This document shows positions 45,218 to 54,353 of a stretch of DNA of 64,000 bases, one piece after another. The notes under the pieces were generated by a model that was not told where the DNA came from, did not search any database, and saw nothing but the letters and a program-made list of their open reading frames with translations. The stretch is from positions 2,976,001 to 3,040,000 of the forward strand of contig NZ_CP093313.1 in NCBI RefSeq assembly GCF_025264625.1, read 5' to 3'. Both the position numbers and the translations under genes were made by a program. The DNA comes from Occallatibacter riparius (GTDB taxonomy: Bacteria > Acidobacteriota > Terriglobia > Terriglobales > Acidobacteriaceae). Each line of letters starts with the position of its first letter. The stretch's first letter is position 1.

Positions 45218-45796
45218 ATGAAATGCAAGTTTTCTGCTCTCGTCCTAGGCCTGATAGCTCTTCCTGCCGCGCTGCTTGCCCAACAGGCAGCCCCAGCCCC
45301 ATCCGCCGCACCCGCTAATCCCATCACCGCCAGTGAAAGGGGCCTCTATATGTACCTGAGCGGCGCGGTGGTTCGCGCCGCGGAAAAGATGCCAGAAGAG
45401 AATTACAGCTTCAAGGCCTCGCCGGATGTTCGCAGCTTCGGTCAGCTCATCGGCCACGAGGCTGACGCCAATAACATGTTCTGCGCGCTGGCCACCGGCG
45501 AACCTAATCCAGCCAAAAACATCGAAAAGACCAAGACCTCCAAGGCCGACCTGGTCGCGGCCGTCAAAGACGCCGTCGCCTACTGCGGCAAGGCCTTCGA
45601 CGGCATGACCGACGCGAAGGGCGCCGAAATCATCAAGATCTTCGGCAGCATGAACATCGCACGCCTCACTGTCTTTTCGCTCAACACCGCCCACACTGAC
45701 GAGCACTACGGCAACATCGTCACCTACATGCGCCTCAAAGGCATCGTGCCACCCACCAGCGAAAGCCAGCCCGCACCCGCATCCGCACCCAAGTAA
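45218..45796 (+). CDS. Secreted DinB-superfamily protein
   Basis: 192 aa from the ATG at 45218 with AGGAGG six bases upstream; a signal peptide (MKCKFSALVLGLIALPAALL) ends near AQQ. The four-helix DinB fold is suggested by the helical pattern and by metal-ligand-like His residues: FGQLIGHEADANNMFCAL and NTAHTDEHYGNIVTYMR, where HxxxH is the second half of the DinB metal site. Members are often thiol S-transferases or of unknown function. Export is unusual for the superfamily as a whole but common among acidobacterial members. The 61-base gap places it behind the EF-P-like gene. Confidence 0.82.
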   Translation: MKCKFSALVLGLIALPAALLAQQAAPAPSAAPANPITASERGLYMYLSGAVVRAAEKMPEENYSFKASPDVRSFGQLIGHEADANNMFCALATGEPNPAKNIEKTKTSKADLVAAVKDAVAYCGKAFDGMTDAKGAEIIKIFGSMNIARLTVFSLNTAHTDEHYGNIVTYMRLKGIVPPTSESQPAPASAPK

Positions 45797-45825
45797 CCGC
45801 TGCTGGATCCCCAAGAACCAGAGTG

Positions 45826-45865
45826 TCCCATCCTGCGTTCGGGCTTTATCGAACGTGGGATGGGA
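45826..45865. terminator. Long hairpin between convergent DinB and malic enzyme genes
   Basis: TCCCATCC (45826-45833) pairs with GGATGGGA (45858-45865). CGTTCG (45836-45841) pairs with CGAACG (45850-45855) around an 8-base loop, with a small internal loop between the two stems. It lies between two convergent stop codons and probably terminates both. Related TCCCA/TGGGA palindromes are common intergenic elements in this phylum, as far as I recall; a poorer one lies at 50305-50351. Confidence 0.65.
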
Positions 45866-45870
45866 AACGG

Positions 45871-47625
45871 TCAGCAATCCCCCTTCACCAGCTCATACCG
45901 CCGATACACCGGCTCCCAAACATACTTCCGCAGCTCGTCACCCAGCTCACCAGGCTTCATATCCGAAACGCCTTCCGCAATCGCTGCCATTCCAACAGCC
46001 TCAGCCACCGCAAGCCCAACCTTGCGCGAATCCCCAATCGGCGGCAGCAGTGGAGCATTCGCATCCTGCACCGCCGGCGATAACGACGCCAGCTTCTTCG
46101 CCGCGGCCATGATCATCCCATCCGTCACGCGCCGCGCTTTCGAGACCAGAATCCCCAGCGCCAGCCCCGGAAAGATGTACGAGTTGTTGGTCTGCGAAAT
46201 CCGCACCGTTCGCCCATCAATCTCCACCGGCGCAAACGGACTCCCCGTTCCAATCAGCGCCTTCCCATCGGTCCACTTCAGCAGATCGGCTGGCGCAGCT
46301 TCGGACTTTGATGTGGGATTAGACAGCGGCAGGATCACCGGCCGCTCCGCATTGCGAGCCAACTCCCGCACCGTCTCTTCGGTGAACGCTCCGGCCTGCG
46401 CCGAAGTCCCCACCAGCACCGTGATCTTCGCGTTCCGCACGGTATCGAAGAGAGAGATGGGCCCGGCCGTATCGACCTTCCAGCCCTCTACGTCTTCTTT
46501 CTTCCGCGCCAGCGGCATTTGGCTTGCCCGCAGCGCCGGATCACCCTCCACCATCAGCCCATGCCGGTTGAACGCGTAAATCCGTTGCCTCGCCTCGGCC
46601 TCGCTTAACCCATCGTCCTTCAGCGCCGCAATCAGCAGATTGATGATCCCCACACCCGCCGACCCCGAGCCGAACATCGCAATTCTCTGATCCTTCAACG
46701 GCACGCCCGTCGCCTGCACCGCCGCCAGCAGCGTTCCTGTCGTCACCGCCGCCGTGCCCTGCACATCGTCGTTGAACGTGCACAGACGGTCGCGATACTT
46801 CGCCAGAATCTTCAGCGCGTTCTCGCCGGCAAAGTCCTCCCATTGCAGCAGGATGTTGGGCCACCGCCGCATTACCGCCGCCACAAACATCTCGATAAAT
46901 TCGTCGTACTCCGGCCCGCGCACTCGATGATGTTGCCAGCCGATGTAGATAGGATTGTCCAGCAGCGCCTGGTTATCCGTTCCCGCGTCCAGTAAGATCG
47001 GCAAACAGTGGTGCGGCGGGATTCCGCCCAATGCGGTGTACAGCGCCATCTTGCCAATCGGGATGCCCATCCCGCCCGCGCCCTGATCGCCCAGGCCCAG
47101 AATGCGTTCGCCGTCGCTGACGACGATGCAGCGAATTTCGTTGTAGCGGGGATTGGCAAGCATCTTGTCCATCAGATGCCGGTCAGGGTAACTGATGAAC
47201 AAGCCCCTCGGCTTGCGCCAGATCTCCGAAAAACGCTGGCACCCCTCCCCCACCGCCGGCGTGTAAACCACCGGCAGCAGCTCTTCGATGTGGTGGGCAA
47301 TCAGCGAGTAGAACAGGACCTCATCGTTGTCCTGCAAGTCCCGCATCAGCGAATACTTGCCGAACGCCGTCGGCTCGTTGTCCAGCGCCTTCTTGCGCCG
47401 CTCCCGCTGGTTCTCCAGCGTGCCGATGTGGGGAGGTAGCAGCCCGTGAAGCCCGAACACATCGCGCTCCTCTTCAGTGAACGCGGTTCCCTTGTTCAGA
47501 CCGGGATGCAGCAGCAGATCATAGCCGGTGCGGTGGGTACGGATGACATTCTTGGCTTCGGAGGCGGAGTCGTGAAGCTGGTTCGGCACGGTGATTCCTG
47601 ACACTTCGATTTCTGGAACACCCAA
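45871..47625 (-). CDS. maeA: NAD-dependent malic enzyme
   Basis: 584 aa, the length of the large NAD-type malic enzymes (about 565-580). It decarboxylates malate to pyruvate with reduction of NAD in the cytoplasm. Family landmarks are present: VVYTPAVGEGCQRFSEIWR, CIVVSDGERILGLGDQGAGG, MGIPIGKMALYTALGG, the metal-binding WEDFAGENALKIL, TFNDDVQGTAAVTTG, and the dinucleotide loop IAMFGSGSAGVGIINLL. A later IFPGLALGILVSKARRV is also typical. It starts 60 bases after the metallophosphoesterase gene on the same strand. Cofactor choice (NAD versus NADP) is inferred from length and motif type. Confidence 0.93.
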   Translation of the reverse strand: MGVPEIEVSGITVPNQLHDSASEAKNVIRTHRTGYDLLLHPGLNKGTAFTEEERDVFGLHGLLPPHIGTLENQRERRKKALDNEPTAFGKYSLMRDLQDNDEVLFYSLIAHHIEELLPVVYTPAVGEGCQRFSEIWRKPRGLFISYPDRHLMDKMLANPRYNEIRCIVVSDGERILGLGDQGAGGMGIPIGKMALYTALGGIPPHHCLPILLDAGTDNQALLDNPIYIGWQHHRVRGPEYDEFIEMFVAAVMRRWPNILLQWEDFAGENALKILAKYRDRLCTFNDDVQGTAAVTTGTLLAAVQATGVPLKDQRIAMFGSGSAGVGIINLLIAALKDDGLSEAEARQRIYAFNRHGLMVEGDPALRASQMPLARKKEDVEGWKVDTAGPISLFDTVRNAKITVLVGTSAQAGAFTEETVRELARNAERPVILPLSNPTSKSEAAPADLLKWTDGKALIGTGSPFAPVEIDGRTVRISQTNNSYIFPGLALGILVSKARRVTDGMIMAAAKKLASLSPAVQDANAPLLPPIGDSRKVGLAVAEAVGMAAIAEGVSDMKPGELGDELRKYVWEPVYRRYELVKGDC

Positions 47626-47685
47626 ATCCTACCGCCGAAACCAGCCACCATGGAGCGACGCAGATCACACCAGTGGCGAATGCGG

Positions 47686-48888
47686 CTAGGCGAACGTGAT
47701 CAGAATCACCTCGGGAGCGGTGCCTACGCGCATCGGCGGACCCCACGTTCCCGCGCCGCTCGATGTCAGTACCTGCAGGTTTCCGAACCTCTGCAATCCA
47801 TAGGTGAATTTCCCGAATGCTCGCTGCGTAAACCACGTGAATGGGAACACTTGCCCGCCGTGCGTATGTCCCGAGAGCTGCAGGCTCACGCCCGCCTTTT
47901 CGGTGATCGGCAGCCGGTTCGGCACGTGATTCAGCAGAATGCTAGGCTGGCTCGGATCGAGCTGCAATCCTTCCATAAAAGTGGCAAAATGCATCGGATA
48001 CACCGAATCAGCATACGGGATCCCGATGATCTTAACGCCTTCCACATCAACCACTTCACTGCGCAAAACCCGAATGCCGCCATCGCGCAGAGCGGCGCAG
48101 AAGCCAGCCGCATCCCCGTGGTCCTCGTGGTTTCCTTCAGAGAAATACACTCCCAGCGGCGCCTTCATTTCGAAGAGAGGTCGCGCCAGCCGCTCCGCAT
48201 CGACGACCGATCCGTCATATAGATCACCCGCGATAAAGACGATAGACGGATCAAGCCTGCGGAAGATCTTCAGAATGCGCCGCGAGAATCCTGCCCCGTT
48301 CACGTTGCCCAGGTGAATATCGCTCACCAGCATGGCCTTACGTCCGCGCCACGCCTCTGGCAGATTGGGCAGCTTCACCGTGACACGCCGCTCACGAATG
48401 AGCCGCGCATTCACGAATCCAAACAGTGAAACGATCACCGCTATCCCGAACAGAATCAACGCAACCCAGGGCCGGACTTCCAGTGAGGCGTGGGGAAGCG
48501 TGACTCGCAGAAACAGATCGGCAGCCCAGCACAAACAAGCTGCCCACACCAGAAAATTCAGAAATCCCAGCCAGATGGCCGCCAGCTTGTAAAACACAGC
48601 AATGAAAGCGTTTGTCGACCGAAATCCCAGTATGGTCGAAGTAACGAAGGTCAGGGATAGCACCAGTAGAACCGCGCCCAGCGGCATGGTGATGTCCCGA
48701 TCCAGCGACCAGAATGATTTCCAGGTCACGTACAGAAGCACATGTCCCAGGAAAATGATGGTTTGCATGATCGCGACGGCGGCAAAGGGGATGGAACGCC
48801 GGACCGGCTTGGCGGCTTCAGCAGCCTGCGGAGCCGCTGGCGAGCTCACACGTGGCTGGACGTCTGAGCCCGTGACAGAATAATCCAT
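47686..48888 (-). CDS. Membrane metallophosphoesterase
   Basis: 400 aa. Four or five membrane helices fill residues 35-165 (AVAIMQTIIFLGHVLLYVTW, MPLGAVLLVLSLTFVTSTIL, AAIWLGFLNFLVWAACL, PWVALILFGIAVIVSLFGF). The calcineurin-like domain follows, with all metal ligands: VSDIHLGN, AGDLYDGS, SEGNHEDHGD, LLNHVP and SGHTHGGQVFP. This is the YkuE/YaeI-type architecture, whose members act on membrane-associated phosphoesters. Its start codon is only a few bases from that of the divergent HemW-like gene, so their promoters must lie inside each other's coding sequence. Confidence 0.9.
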   Translation of the reverse strand: MDYSVTGSDVQPRVSSPAAPQAAEAAKPVRRSIPFAAVAIMQTIIFLGHVLLYVTWKSFWSLDRDITMPLGAVLLVLSLTFVTSTILGFRSTNAFIAVFYKLAAIWLGFLNFLVWAACLCWAADLFLRVTLPHASLEVRPWVALILFGIAVIVSLFGFVNARLIRERRVTVKLPNLPEAWRGRKAMLVSDIHLGNVNGAGFSRRILKIFRRLDPSIVFIAGDLYDGSVVDAERLARPLFEMKAPLGVYFSEGNHEDHGDAAGFCAALRDGGIRVLRSEVVDVEGVKIIGIPYADSVYPMHFATFMEGLQLDPSQPSILLNHVPNRLPITEKAGVSLQLSGHTHGGQVFPFTWFTQRAFGKFTYGLQRFGNLQVLTSSGAGTWGPPMRVGTAPEVILITFA

Positions 48889-48898
48889 AGTGAGATTG

Positions 48899-50110
48899 AT
48901 GCTGGAATCTTCAATTGGTATCTACGTTTCGGTGCCTTTTTGCAGGTCGAAGTGCACCTATTGCAATTTTGCTTCGGGAGTGTATCCAGCAAGTGAACAC
49001 GCACGATATATTGCGCGGGTCATCGAAGAAGTAACGGGGGCCAGGAACTGGGCTGAGAAGCTGGCGCTCGATTTACCTCACCCTGTCGACACGATTTATC
49101 TGGGGGGCGGCACGCCGTCGCTGCTGGAGCCGGAGCTCTTCGAGCGCCTGTTCGGGGCGATCCGTCGCGACTTTGATGTCGCCGCCGATGCCGAGATCAC
49201 GGTGGAATGCGCCCCGGGACAGCTTCCACAGGCGACGCTAGACGCGATGGCCAGCGCCGGCGTGAACCGCGTAAGCCTGGGCGTGCAATCGTTCATCGAC
49301 AAGGAAGCCCATGAGAGTGGCCGCCTGCACGGCCGGGCCATTGTGCTCGACGATCTGCGTCGGCTGAGAGCTTCTGGAATCAGCAACCTGAACGTGGACC
49401 TGATCGCCGGGCTCGCCGGCCAGACATTCGCGTCCTGGGACGAGTCGCTCGGTGTGCTGCTCGATTCAGGCGTGCCTCATGCCAGTGTGTACATGCTCGA
49501 AGTGGACGAGGATTCGCGGCTGGGGCGGGAACTCATGGCCGGCGGAGCGCGCTACCGGGCCGGGCTGGTGCCCACGGACGACGCCATCGCGCAGATGTAC
49601 GAGACCGCCATAAGCCGCCTGGAGTCAGCAGGGCTGAAGCAGTATGAGATCTCGAACTTCGCGCAGCCCGGGTCCGAATCGCGGCACAATCTCCGGTACT
49701 GGCAAAGAAGGCCTTACCTCGGGCTTGGGCTGGATGCCTCGTCGATGCTGCGGGACCGCGAAGGCGAGTTCGTGCTGCGGGCGACCACCACAGACGACCT
49801 CAAAGGCTATCTTGAGGGCGACACGGCCCGCGAGACCGCGTGGCTGGGCCCAGAGCGGCAGGTGGAAGAGGCCTGGTTCCTCGGGCTTAGAACCAATGCC
49901 GGCGTAGATCCCTCAGAACTGGAAGAGGAGTTCGGCACGGAATCGACGGCTGATTCCGTCGGTGTGGCGGAGGGGCTGGTGGGCGATGGGCTTCTCACTC
50001 AGCAGGAAGGCCGGTTCAGGCTCACTCCGCGGGGCCGTCTCATCTCGAATGACATCTTCCAGGAGTTCCTGGCAGAGACCGGCCACGAGGCATTAGGAAC
50101 AAGTGGATAG
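48899..50110 (+). CDS. hemW: HemW-like radical SAM protein (coproporphyrinogen III oxidase family)
   Basis: 403 aa from the ATG at 48899; an in-frame GTG at 48890 adds three residues. The radical SAM cluster motif CRSKCTYCNF has the CxxxCxxC spacing with Phe after Asn that is usual in HemW rather than HemN. Other landmarks: TIYLGGGTPSLLEPELFE, EITVECAPGQL, VSLGVQSFIDKEAHESGR, LNVDLIAGLAGQTFASWDE, YEISNFAQPGSESRHNLRYW. The C-terminal domain ends LTPRGRLISNDIFQEFL. HemW is thought to bind heme and deliver it rather than oxidise coproporphyrinogen. The start lies 10 bases from the divergent metallophosphoesterase start. Confidence 0.88.
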   Translation: MLESSIGIYVSVPFCRSKCTYCNFASGVYPASEHARYIARVIEEVTGARNWAEKLALDLPHPVDTIYLGGGTPSLLEPELFERLFGAIRRDFDVAADAEITVECAPGQLPQATLDAMASAGVNRVSLGVQSFIDKEAHESGRLHGRAIVLDDLRRLRASGISNLNVDLIAGLAGQTFASWDESLGVLLDSGVPHASVYMLEVDEDSRLGRELMAGGARYRAGLVPTDDAIAQMYETAISRLESAGLKQYEISNFAQPGSESRHNLRYWQRRPYLGLGLDASSMLRDREGEFVLRATTTDDLKGYLEGDTARETAWLGPERQVEEAWFLGLRTNAGVDPSELEEEFGTESTADSVGVAEGLVGDGLLTQQEGRFRLTPRGRLISNDIFQEFLAETGHEALGTSG

Positions 50111-50455
50111 AGATTCGTGAAACGCGGGTGAGTTGGTCACGTGCCCGGCCGGTATCGCCAGCCCTTCGCCGGTGCCCCGGCTCCAAACCCGCTTACTGAC
50201 GCGCGAAATCCAGGTGGCAGGAGCCCCAAAGTTGAAGATCGCCGGATGCGTCTTTGTGCCGGGATTGTGCTGCGAGAGATTTGGTGTGGCGATTTGAGCT
50301 TCGAATCTCCCATTCCATGGGTTTCAAGGACTTATGCCCCATGAGTGGGATGGCGTAATCGGCCCTGAGTGTCAATACATAGTATGGAACCGTTCCGATG
50401 ACATCAGCGTGTTGCTAAAGCGTACTGATGCCAGGCGCGGACAGGTAATGTAAAA
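50111..50455. other. Gene-free region with degenerate palindrome
   Basis: No convincing coding frame or RNA gene lies in these 345 bases. The one regular structure is an imperfect long hairpin: ATCTCCCATTCCATGGG (50305-50321) faces CCCATGAGTGGGAT (50338-50351). It resembles the TCCCA/TGGGA hairpin at 45826-45865. It may act as a terminator for the HemW-like gene or be a decayed dispersed repeat. The promoter of the downstream diguanylate cyclase should lie in the last 100 bases, but I could not pick clear -35/-10 elements. Confidence 0.4.
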
Positions 50456-53400
50456 ATGCGTCAGGTCTTTGAGCGCACGGCTCTTTTACTTCTCCGGGTC
50501 TATGTGATGGTGGCGGCTGCGATTGTCGCAAGCCCTCCGGAGACCTATGCGCTCGACCCCACCAAGGCCGTCACGCAGTATGTCCAGTCAACATGGAATA
50601 GCGAACACGGGCTGCCTCAAAACTCCGTACATGCCTTGGCGCAAACCCAAAACGGCTTCTTATGGCTGGGAACCGAAGAGGGACTGGCTCGATTTGACGG
50701 TGTCACGTTCGAAGTCTTTACCAGCCACGGTTCCAATGGCTTAGCATCCGACTACGTTCAAGCTCTTGCAGCGGATCCCGACGGAAGTCTCTGGATCGGA
50801 ACTGACAGCGGCTTGACTCATTGGGTTCCAGGCCGCGGAGCCAGCTCGGCCGAAGGGACATTTCAGCGCATCAGACTGAGCCAGGCTCCAGCCGAGGATA
50901 GCGTGACCGCGTTGGCGATCGATTCAAGCGGAATGCTGTGGGCAGGTACAACTCAGGGGATGCGATTTCTCCGTGAGGGGCAGGTTGTCCAATCTCCTTA
51001 CTCCAGCCGGCTCGCAGAAGTCTCCGTACGCGCACTGGCAGCCCAGCCCGACGGCACCCTCTGGATCGGAACGAACAAAGGCCTGTTTCGAGGTTCCAAG
51101 GAACATCTCGAGCAGTGGACCAAACATGATGGCCTGCCGAGCGATGTGGTAACAGCCGTTGCCGCGACGCCCGCGGCTGGCGGGGACGTATGGGTAGGCA
51201 TGTCGGGAGGCGGGCTGGCGCTCATCCACGACGGTCGCCTCTCAATCCCAGCTGTCTCCCTAAGCTGGAAGGAGATTGACGGGCTATTGCTGGATCGCGA
51301 TGGAGCTCTATGGATCGCCTTCGACCGGCACGGCTTTGGGCGGCTCTTTGATGGGCGACTTTCACTCTACGATTCGTCGAGCGGGTTGCCCAGCAATCGC
51401 TGCACCAGAGCGTTGCTTGAGGACCGCGAAGGAAACCTTTGGCTTGGCCTTCTGGATGCCGGAGTCGTCGAGTTGCGCGACGCAAACTTCACAGTCTTCG
51501 GCAAGCCGGAAGGGCTCGCCGGAAATTACATTGGCAACGTGTTGCAGACGCACGATGGGAGCGTGTGGATCGGAAGCGACAGCAATGGGCTCAATCAACT
51601 GCTCCCGAACGGCCAGGTGAACATATGGGGCCACAAACAGGGCCTGCCGGACAGCGCTGTGTATTCCCTGCTTGAGACGCGCGATCGAAGTCTGCTGATC
51701 GGCTACCGAAGCGGGGCTCTGGCCCGGCTTCGCAATGGACAAGTGACTGTCTACCATGACCCTGGTGCCGCGGATGCTTCCCTGAATTCGCTGTTCCAGG
51801 ATCGAGATGGCAACGTGTGGGCGGGCTTTTACGGCAAGGGCGTGGCGCGGTTTGAGAATGGACGTTTCGATCATCTGCGCTTGACTGGTCGGATTCCCGG
51901 CATTGCCCAGACTCCCGATGGTGCGTTGTGGTTTGCAGAGGATGGCGGCGGCGTAGAGCGATGGTTCCGCGGACAATGGACACGCTTCACGGTAGCCAAC
52001 GGTCTGCCGAGCGATCACGTCATGTGCATTTATGCAGACAATGCTGGGGACGTGTGGCTGGGCACGGCAAGCGGTGGGCTGAGCCGAATTCGCGGCGATC
52101 GGATTGTGAATTGGACGGTGGATCAGGGGCTTCCAGGAACCACCATCGGGTCCATCGTCGAAGATGATGAAGGTTATCTGTGGCTAGGAGGGGACAGCGG
52201 AATTGCGCGACAATCCAAGGCAGAACTGAACGAGGGCCTGCAGCGGCTGAATCCTGCCTTGTTCACCGTTGTGAACGGCCTGCGATCCCGCGAGACGGTC
52301 TACGGGGGCATGCCTTCGTCCTGGAAAGGCCTGGACGGAAAGCTGTGGTTCGCCACTGTTTTGGGTGCGGCGTCCGTCGAGCCGGGCAAACTCCACCCGA
52401 ATCCGGTGTCGCCTTCTGTCTTGATTGAAAGCGTCACATTTGACGGTCGTAGAATCGAAGGGACGGGGAAGCTGACGCTGGGAGCGGGCTCTGGCAACCT
52501 GCATGTCATCTACACCGCTCCTAGCTTCGTGGCTCCAGCGCGGGTACAGTTCCTGTATCGGCTCAAAGGATTCGATAAGGACTGGGTTGCGGCCGGAAGC
52601 CGGCGTGAAGCCTGGTACACCAACCTCCCCCCCGGCAAGTACTCCTTTGAGGTACGAGCGTCCAATAGCGACGGAGTGTGGAGCACGAAGGATGCGTCCC
52701 TCGAGTTGGAATTGCAGCCGCCCCTCACTCAAACTCCACTGGCATTTGTCTGCTATTTGCTGACAGTATCCGGCGTGGTGTGGCTTATCGTGCTTCTTCG
52801 GACGCGTCGGCTGATTCGCAATCGGGAAGAACTCAACCGGATTGTCGCCGAAAGAACCGCTCAGCTCGAAGCCGAGAAGGCAGCTCTGGAAGAAGCTCGC
52901 CGCGAGCTACACACTCAGGCCACCCACGACTCTCTCACTGGGTTATTCAACCGCGGAGCCATCTTGGAGCACCTGGATCGGGAGTTGGCCCGCGCCACAC
53001 GCGAGAAGTCGGCTCTGGGAGTCATCCTCGCCGATCTGGATCATTTCAAGCGCCTCAATGATACTTATGGCCATTTGGCTGGGGATGAGGTAATCCGCGA
53101 AACCGGACGGCGTCTACGGCAAGCCACGCGGACTTACGATCTTGTGGGCCGTTACGGCGGCGAAGAGTTCCTCATCCTGCTTCCCCTGTGGGATCCCGAA
53201 TTGGCGCCTGGCCGGGTCGACCTTCTGCTCGAGTCTATTCGCTCAACACCTTTTGCGCTCGATGCGCGGGAGGTACAGGTCACGTGTAGCTTCGGCGTCA
53301 CCTCGTTCCAGCCGGGGACACCCATCACCGCGAAAGGACTCCTGAGCTCCGCCGATCGAGCCTTGTACGTCGCGAAGAATGCTGGTCGTGATAGGGCGAG

Positions 53401-53515
53401 CTTTGCGGATGCCACCTCGGACGATCCAAATGGAAGCATCGAGATCGGATTCGGTGTGCCATCCGATTCCTCCCGGCCATTGCACTCAGCGGCTGATCTG
53501 CCTGTATCCAGGTAG
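50456..53515 (+). CDS. Two-component-type propeller sensor with diguanylate cyclase output
   Basis: 1019 aa with a signal peptide/anchor at 10-32. Residues about 45-640 contain at least ten Reg_prop blades (SEHGLPQNSVHALAQTQNGF, GFLWLGTEEGLARFDGVTF, DGSLWIGTDSGLTHW), forming two seven-bladed propellers. A Y_Y_Y domain follows (YRLKGFDKDWVAAGSRREA, YTNLPPGKYSFEVRASNSD), then one membrane helix (LAFVCYLLTVSGVVWLIVLL) and a coiled coil. The GGDEF domain is intact (GRYGGEEFLILLP) with a c-di-GMP inhibitory RxxD site (RTYD) five residues before it. It should link an extracytoplasmic ligand to c-di-GMP synthesis. The ligand is unknown. Confidence 0.93.
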   Translation: MRQVFERTALLLLRVYVMVAAAIVASPPETYALDPTKAVTQYVQSTWNSEHGLPQNSVHALAQTQNGFLWLGTEEGLARFDGVTFEVFTSHGSNGLASDYVQALAADPDGSLWIGTDSGLTHWVPGRGASSAEGTFQRIRLSQAPAEDSVTALAIDSSGMLWAGTTQGMRFLREGQVVQSPYSSRLAEVSVRALAAQPDGTLWIGTNKGLFRGSKEHLEQWTKHDGLPSDVVTAVAATPAAGGDVWVGMSGGGLALIHDGRLSIPAVSLSWKEIDGLLLDRDGALWIAFDRHGFGRLFDGRLSLYDSSSGLPSNRCTRALLEDREGNLWLGLLDAGVVELRDANFTVFGKPEGLAGNYIGNVLQTHDGSVWIGSDSNGLNQLLPNGQVNIWGHKQGLPDSAVYSLLETRDRSLLIGYRSGALARLRNGQVTVYHDPGAADASLNSLFQDRDGNVWAGFYGKGVARFENGRFDHLRLTGRIPGIAQTPDGALWFAEDGGGVERWFRGQWTRFTVANGLPSDHVMCIYADNAGDVWLGTASGGLSRIRGDRIVNWTVDQGLPGTTIGSIVEDDEGYLWLGGDSGIARQSKAELNEGLQRLNPALFTVVNGLRSRETVYGGMPSSWKGLDGKLWFATVLGAASVEPGKLHPNPVSPSVLIESVTFDGRRIEGTGKLTLGAGSGNLHVIYTAPSFVAPARVQFLYRLKGFDKDWVAAGSRREAWYTNLPPGKYSFEVRASNSDGVWSTKDASLELELQPPLTQTPLAFVCYLLTVSGVVWLIVLLRTRRLIRNREELNRIVAERTAQLEAEKAALEEARRELHTQATHDSLTGLFNRGAILEHLDRELARATREKSALGVILADLDHFKRLNDTYGHLAGDEVIRETGRRLRQATRTYDLVGRYGGEEFLILLPLWDPELAPGRVDLLLESIRSTPFALDAREVQVTCSFGVTSFQPGTPITAKGLLSSADRALYVAKNAGRDRASFADATSDDPNGSIEIGFGVPSDSSRPLHSAADLPVSR

Positions 53516-53537
53516 CCGCTCGCGGCTGCTGCGCAAC

Positions 53538-54332
53538 TCATTTCGATTTCGGCCCGGTGGGAAAGTTCTTCGACAAATCCTGGATGATTCCGTCGGCCTG
53601 GTTACCGCCTTTGCAGGATGGGTGGCCGAAGCCGCTCTGGCTTACTCCGTTGTTGAAGTCGAGAATCAGGTTGTCGTTGTGGTCGGGGCTTGGCCCCATG
53701 GGCACGGCATCGAGATGCAGCTCATGGCGTACCTTCCACGCGATGACGTGGTCGGTGCATGAGGTGTCACCACTGAGGCCCAGGCCGCCTACGATCTTTC
53801 CGTCATTGGCGTAGAGGGGCAGGCCGCCCGCAAACACGATGATTCCGCCGATAGCTTTGCCGACCATCGGATCAGTAGGTGTTCCAAAGGTGGTTGGATT
53901 GCCAAACACCGCGAGAGGATTGGGCGGAGCGGCTGTCGCCAGGCTGTAGAGACTCTGGCCGGGCTGCGCGGCCGCATACACGTTCGCGGTGGAGAGCGCG
54001 TAGTCGCGGCCGCTGAGGGCGTTGGCCGTGTTCGCCTTCTCCGCGGCGATAACGCGGCTGCCGGGCCACTGGTCGCTGCGCGTAGTGCCGCTGAACACGA
54101 TGGCGCAAACCACTCCATCGCGATTCACCACGGCGGCCCACTCCTGATTGCCCATGCCGCCATTCTTCGACGCGCCTTCCTTTACGACGCTCTGCACCAC
54201 TGAACGCAGGCGGCCCGCATCGGGCAGCCCTGAACAGTCGGGCTTCATCTGCGCTGCGAGGGGCAGGGCAGCGCATGCCGCGCCGAGTGCGATGACCAAT
54301 CGAAAGCCGGTTGCCGTGTGCGATGCGATCAT
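53538..54332 (-). CDS. GlcG/HbpS-family heme-binding-like protein, exported
   Basis: 264 aa with a signal peptide (TGFRLVIALGAACAALPLAA). The fold signature is that of the GlcG/HbpS family: EWAAVVNRDGVVCAIVFSG, SRVIAAEKANTANALSGRDY, TDPMVGKAIGGIIVFAGGL, YANDGKIVGGLGLSGDTSCT. Members bind heme or small cofactors and often sit beside oxidoreductases. An acidic-polar C-terminal extension (PSPDHNDNLILDFNNG) is longer than usual. It follows CoxII on the same strand after 21 bases, so it is probably the last gene of the alcohol oxidation operon. Heme binding is inferred from the family. Confidence 0.8.
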   Translation of the reverse strand: MIASHTATGFRLVIALGAACAALPLAAQMKPDCSGLPDAGRLRSVVQSVVKEGASKNGGMGNQEWAAVVNRDGVVCAIVFSGTTRSDQWPGSRVIAAEKANTANALSGRDYALSTANVYAAAQPGQSLYSLATAAPPNPLAVFGNPTTFGTPTDPMVGKAIGGIIVFAGGLPLYANDGKIVGGLGLSGDTSCTDHVIAWKVRHELHLDAVPMGPSPDHNDNLILDFNNGVSQSGFGHPSCKGGNQADGIIQDLSKNFPTGPKSK

Positions 54333-54353
54333 GGGTTCTCCTGTGCGCCTGGG

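Noticed and set aside
50193..50375. Sixty-codon frame on the minus strand in the gene-free region
   Set aside because: It has no ribosome site, odd composition and no motif, and it includes the imperfect palindrome at 50305-50351.
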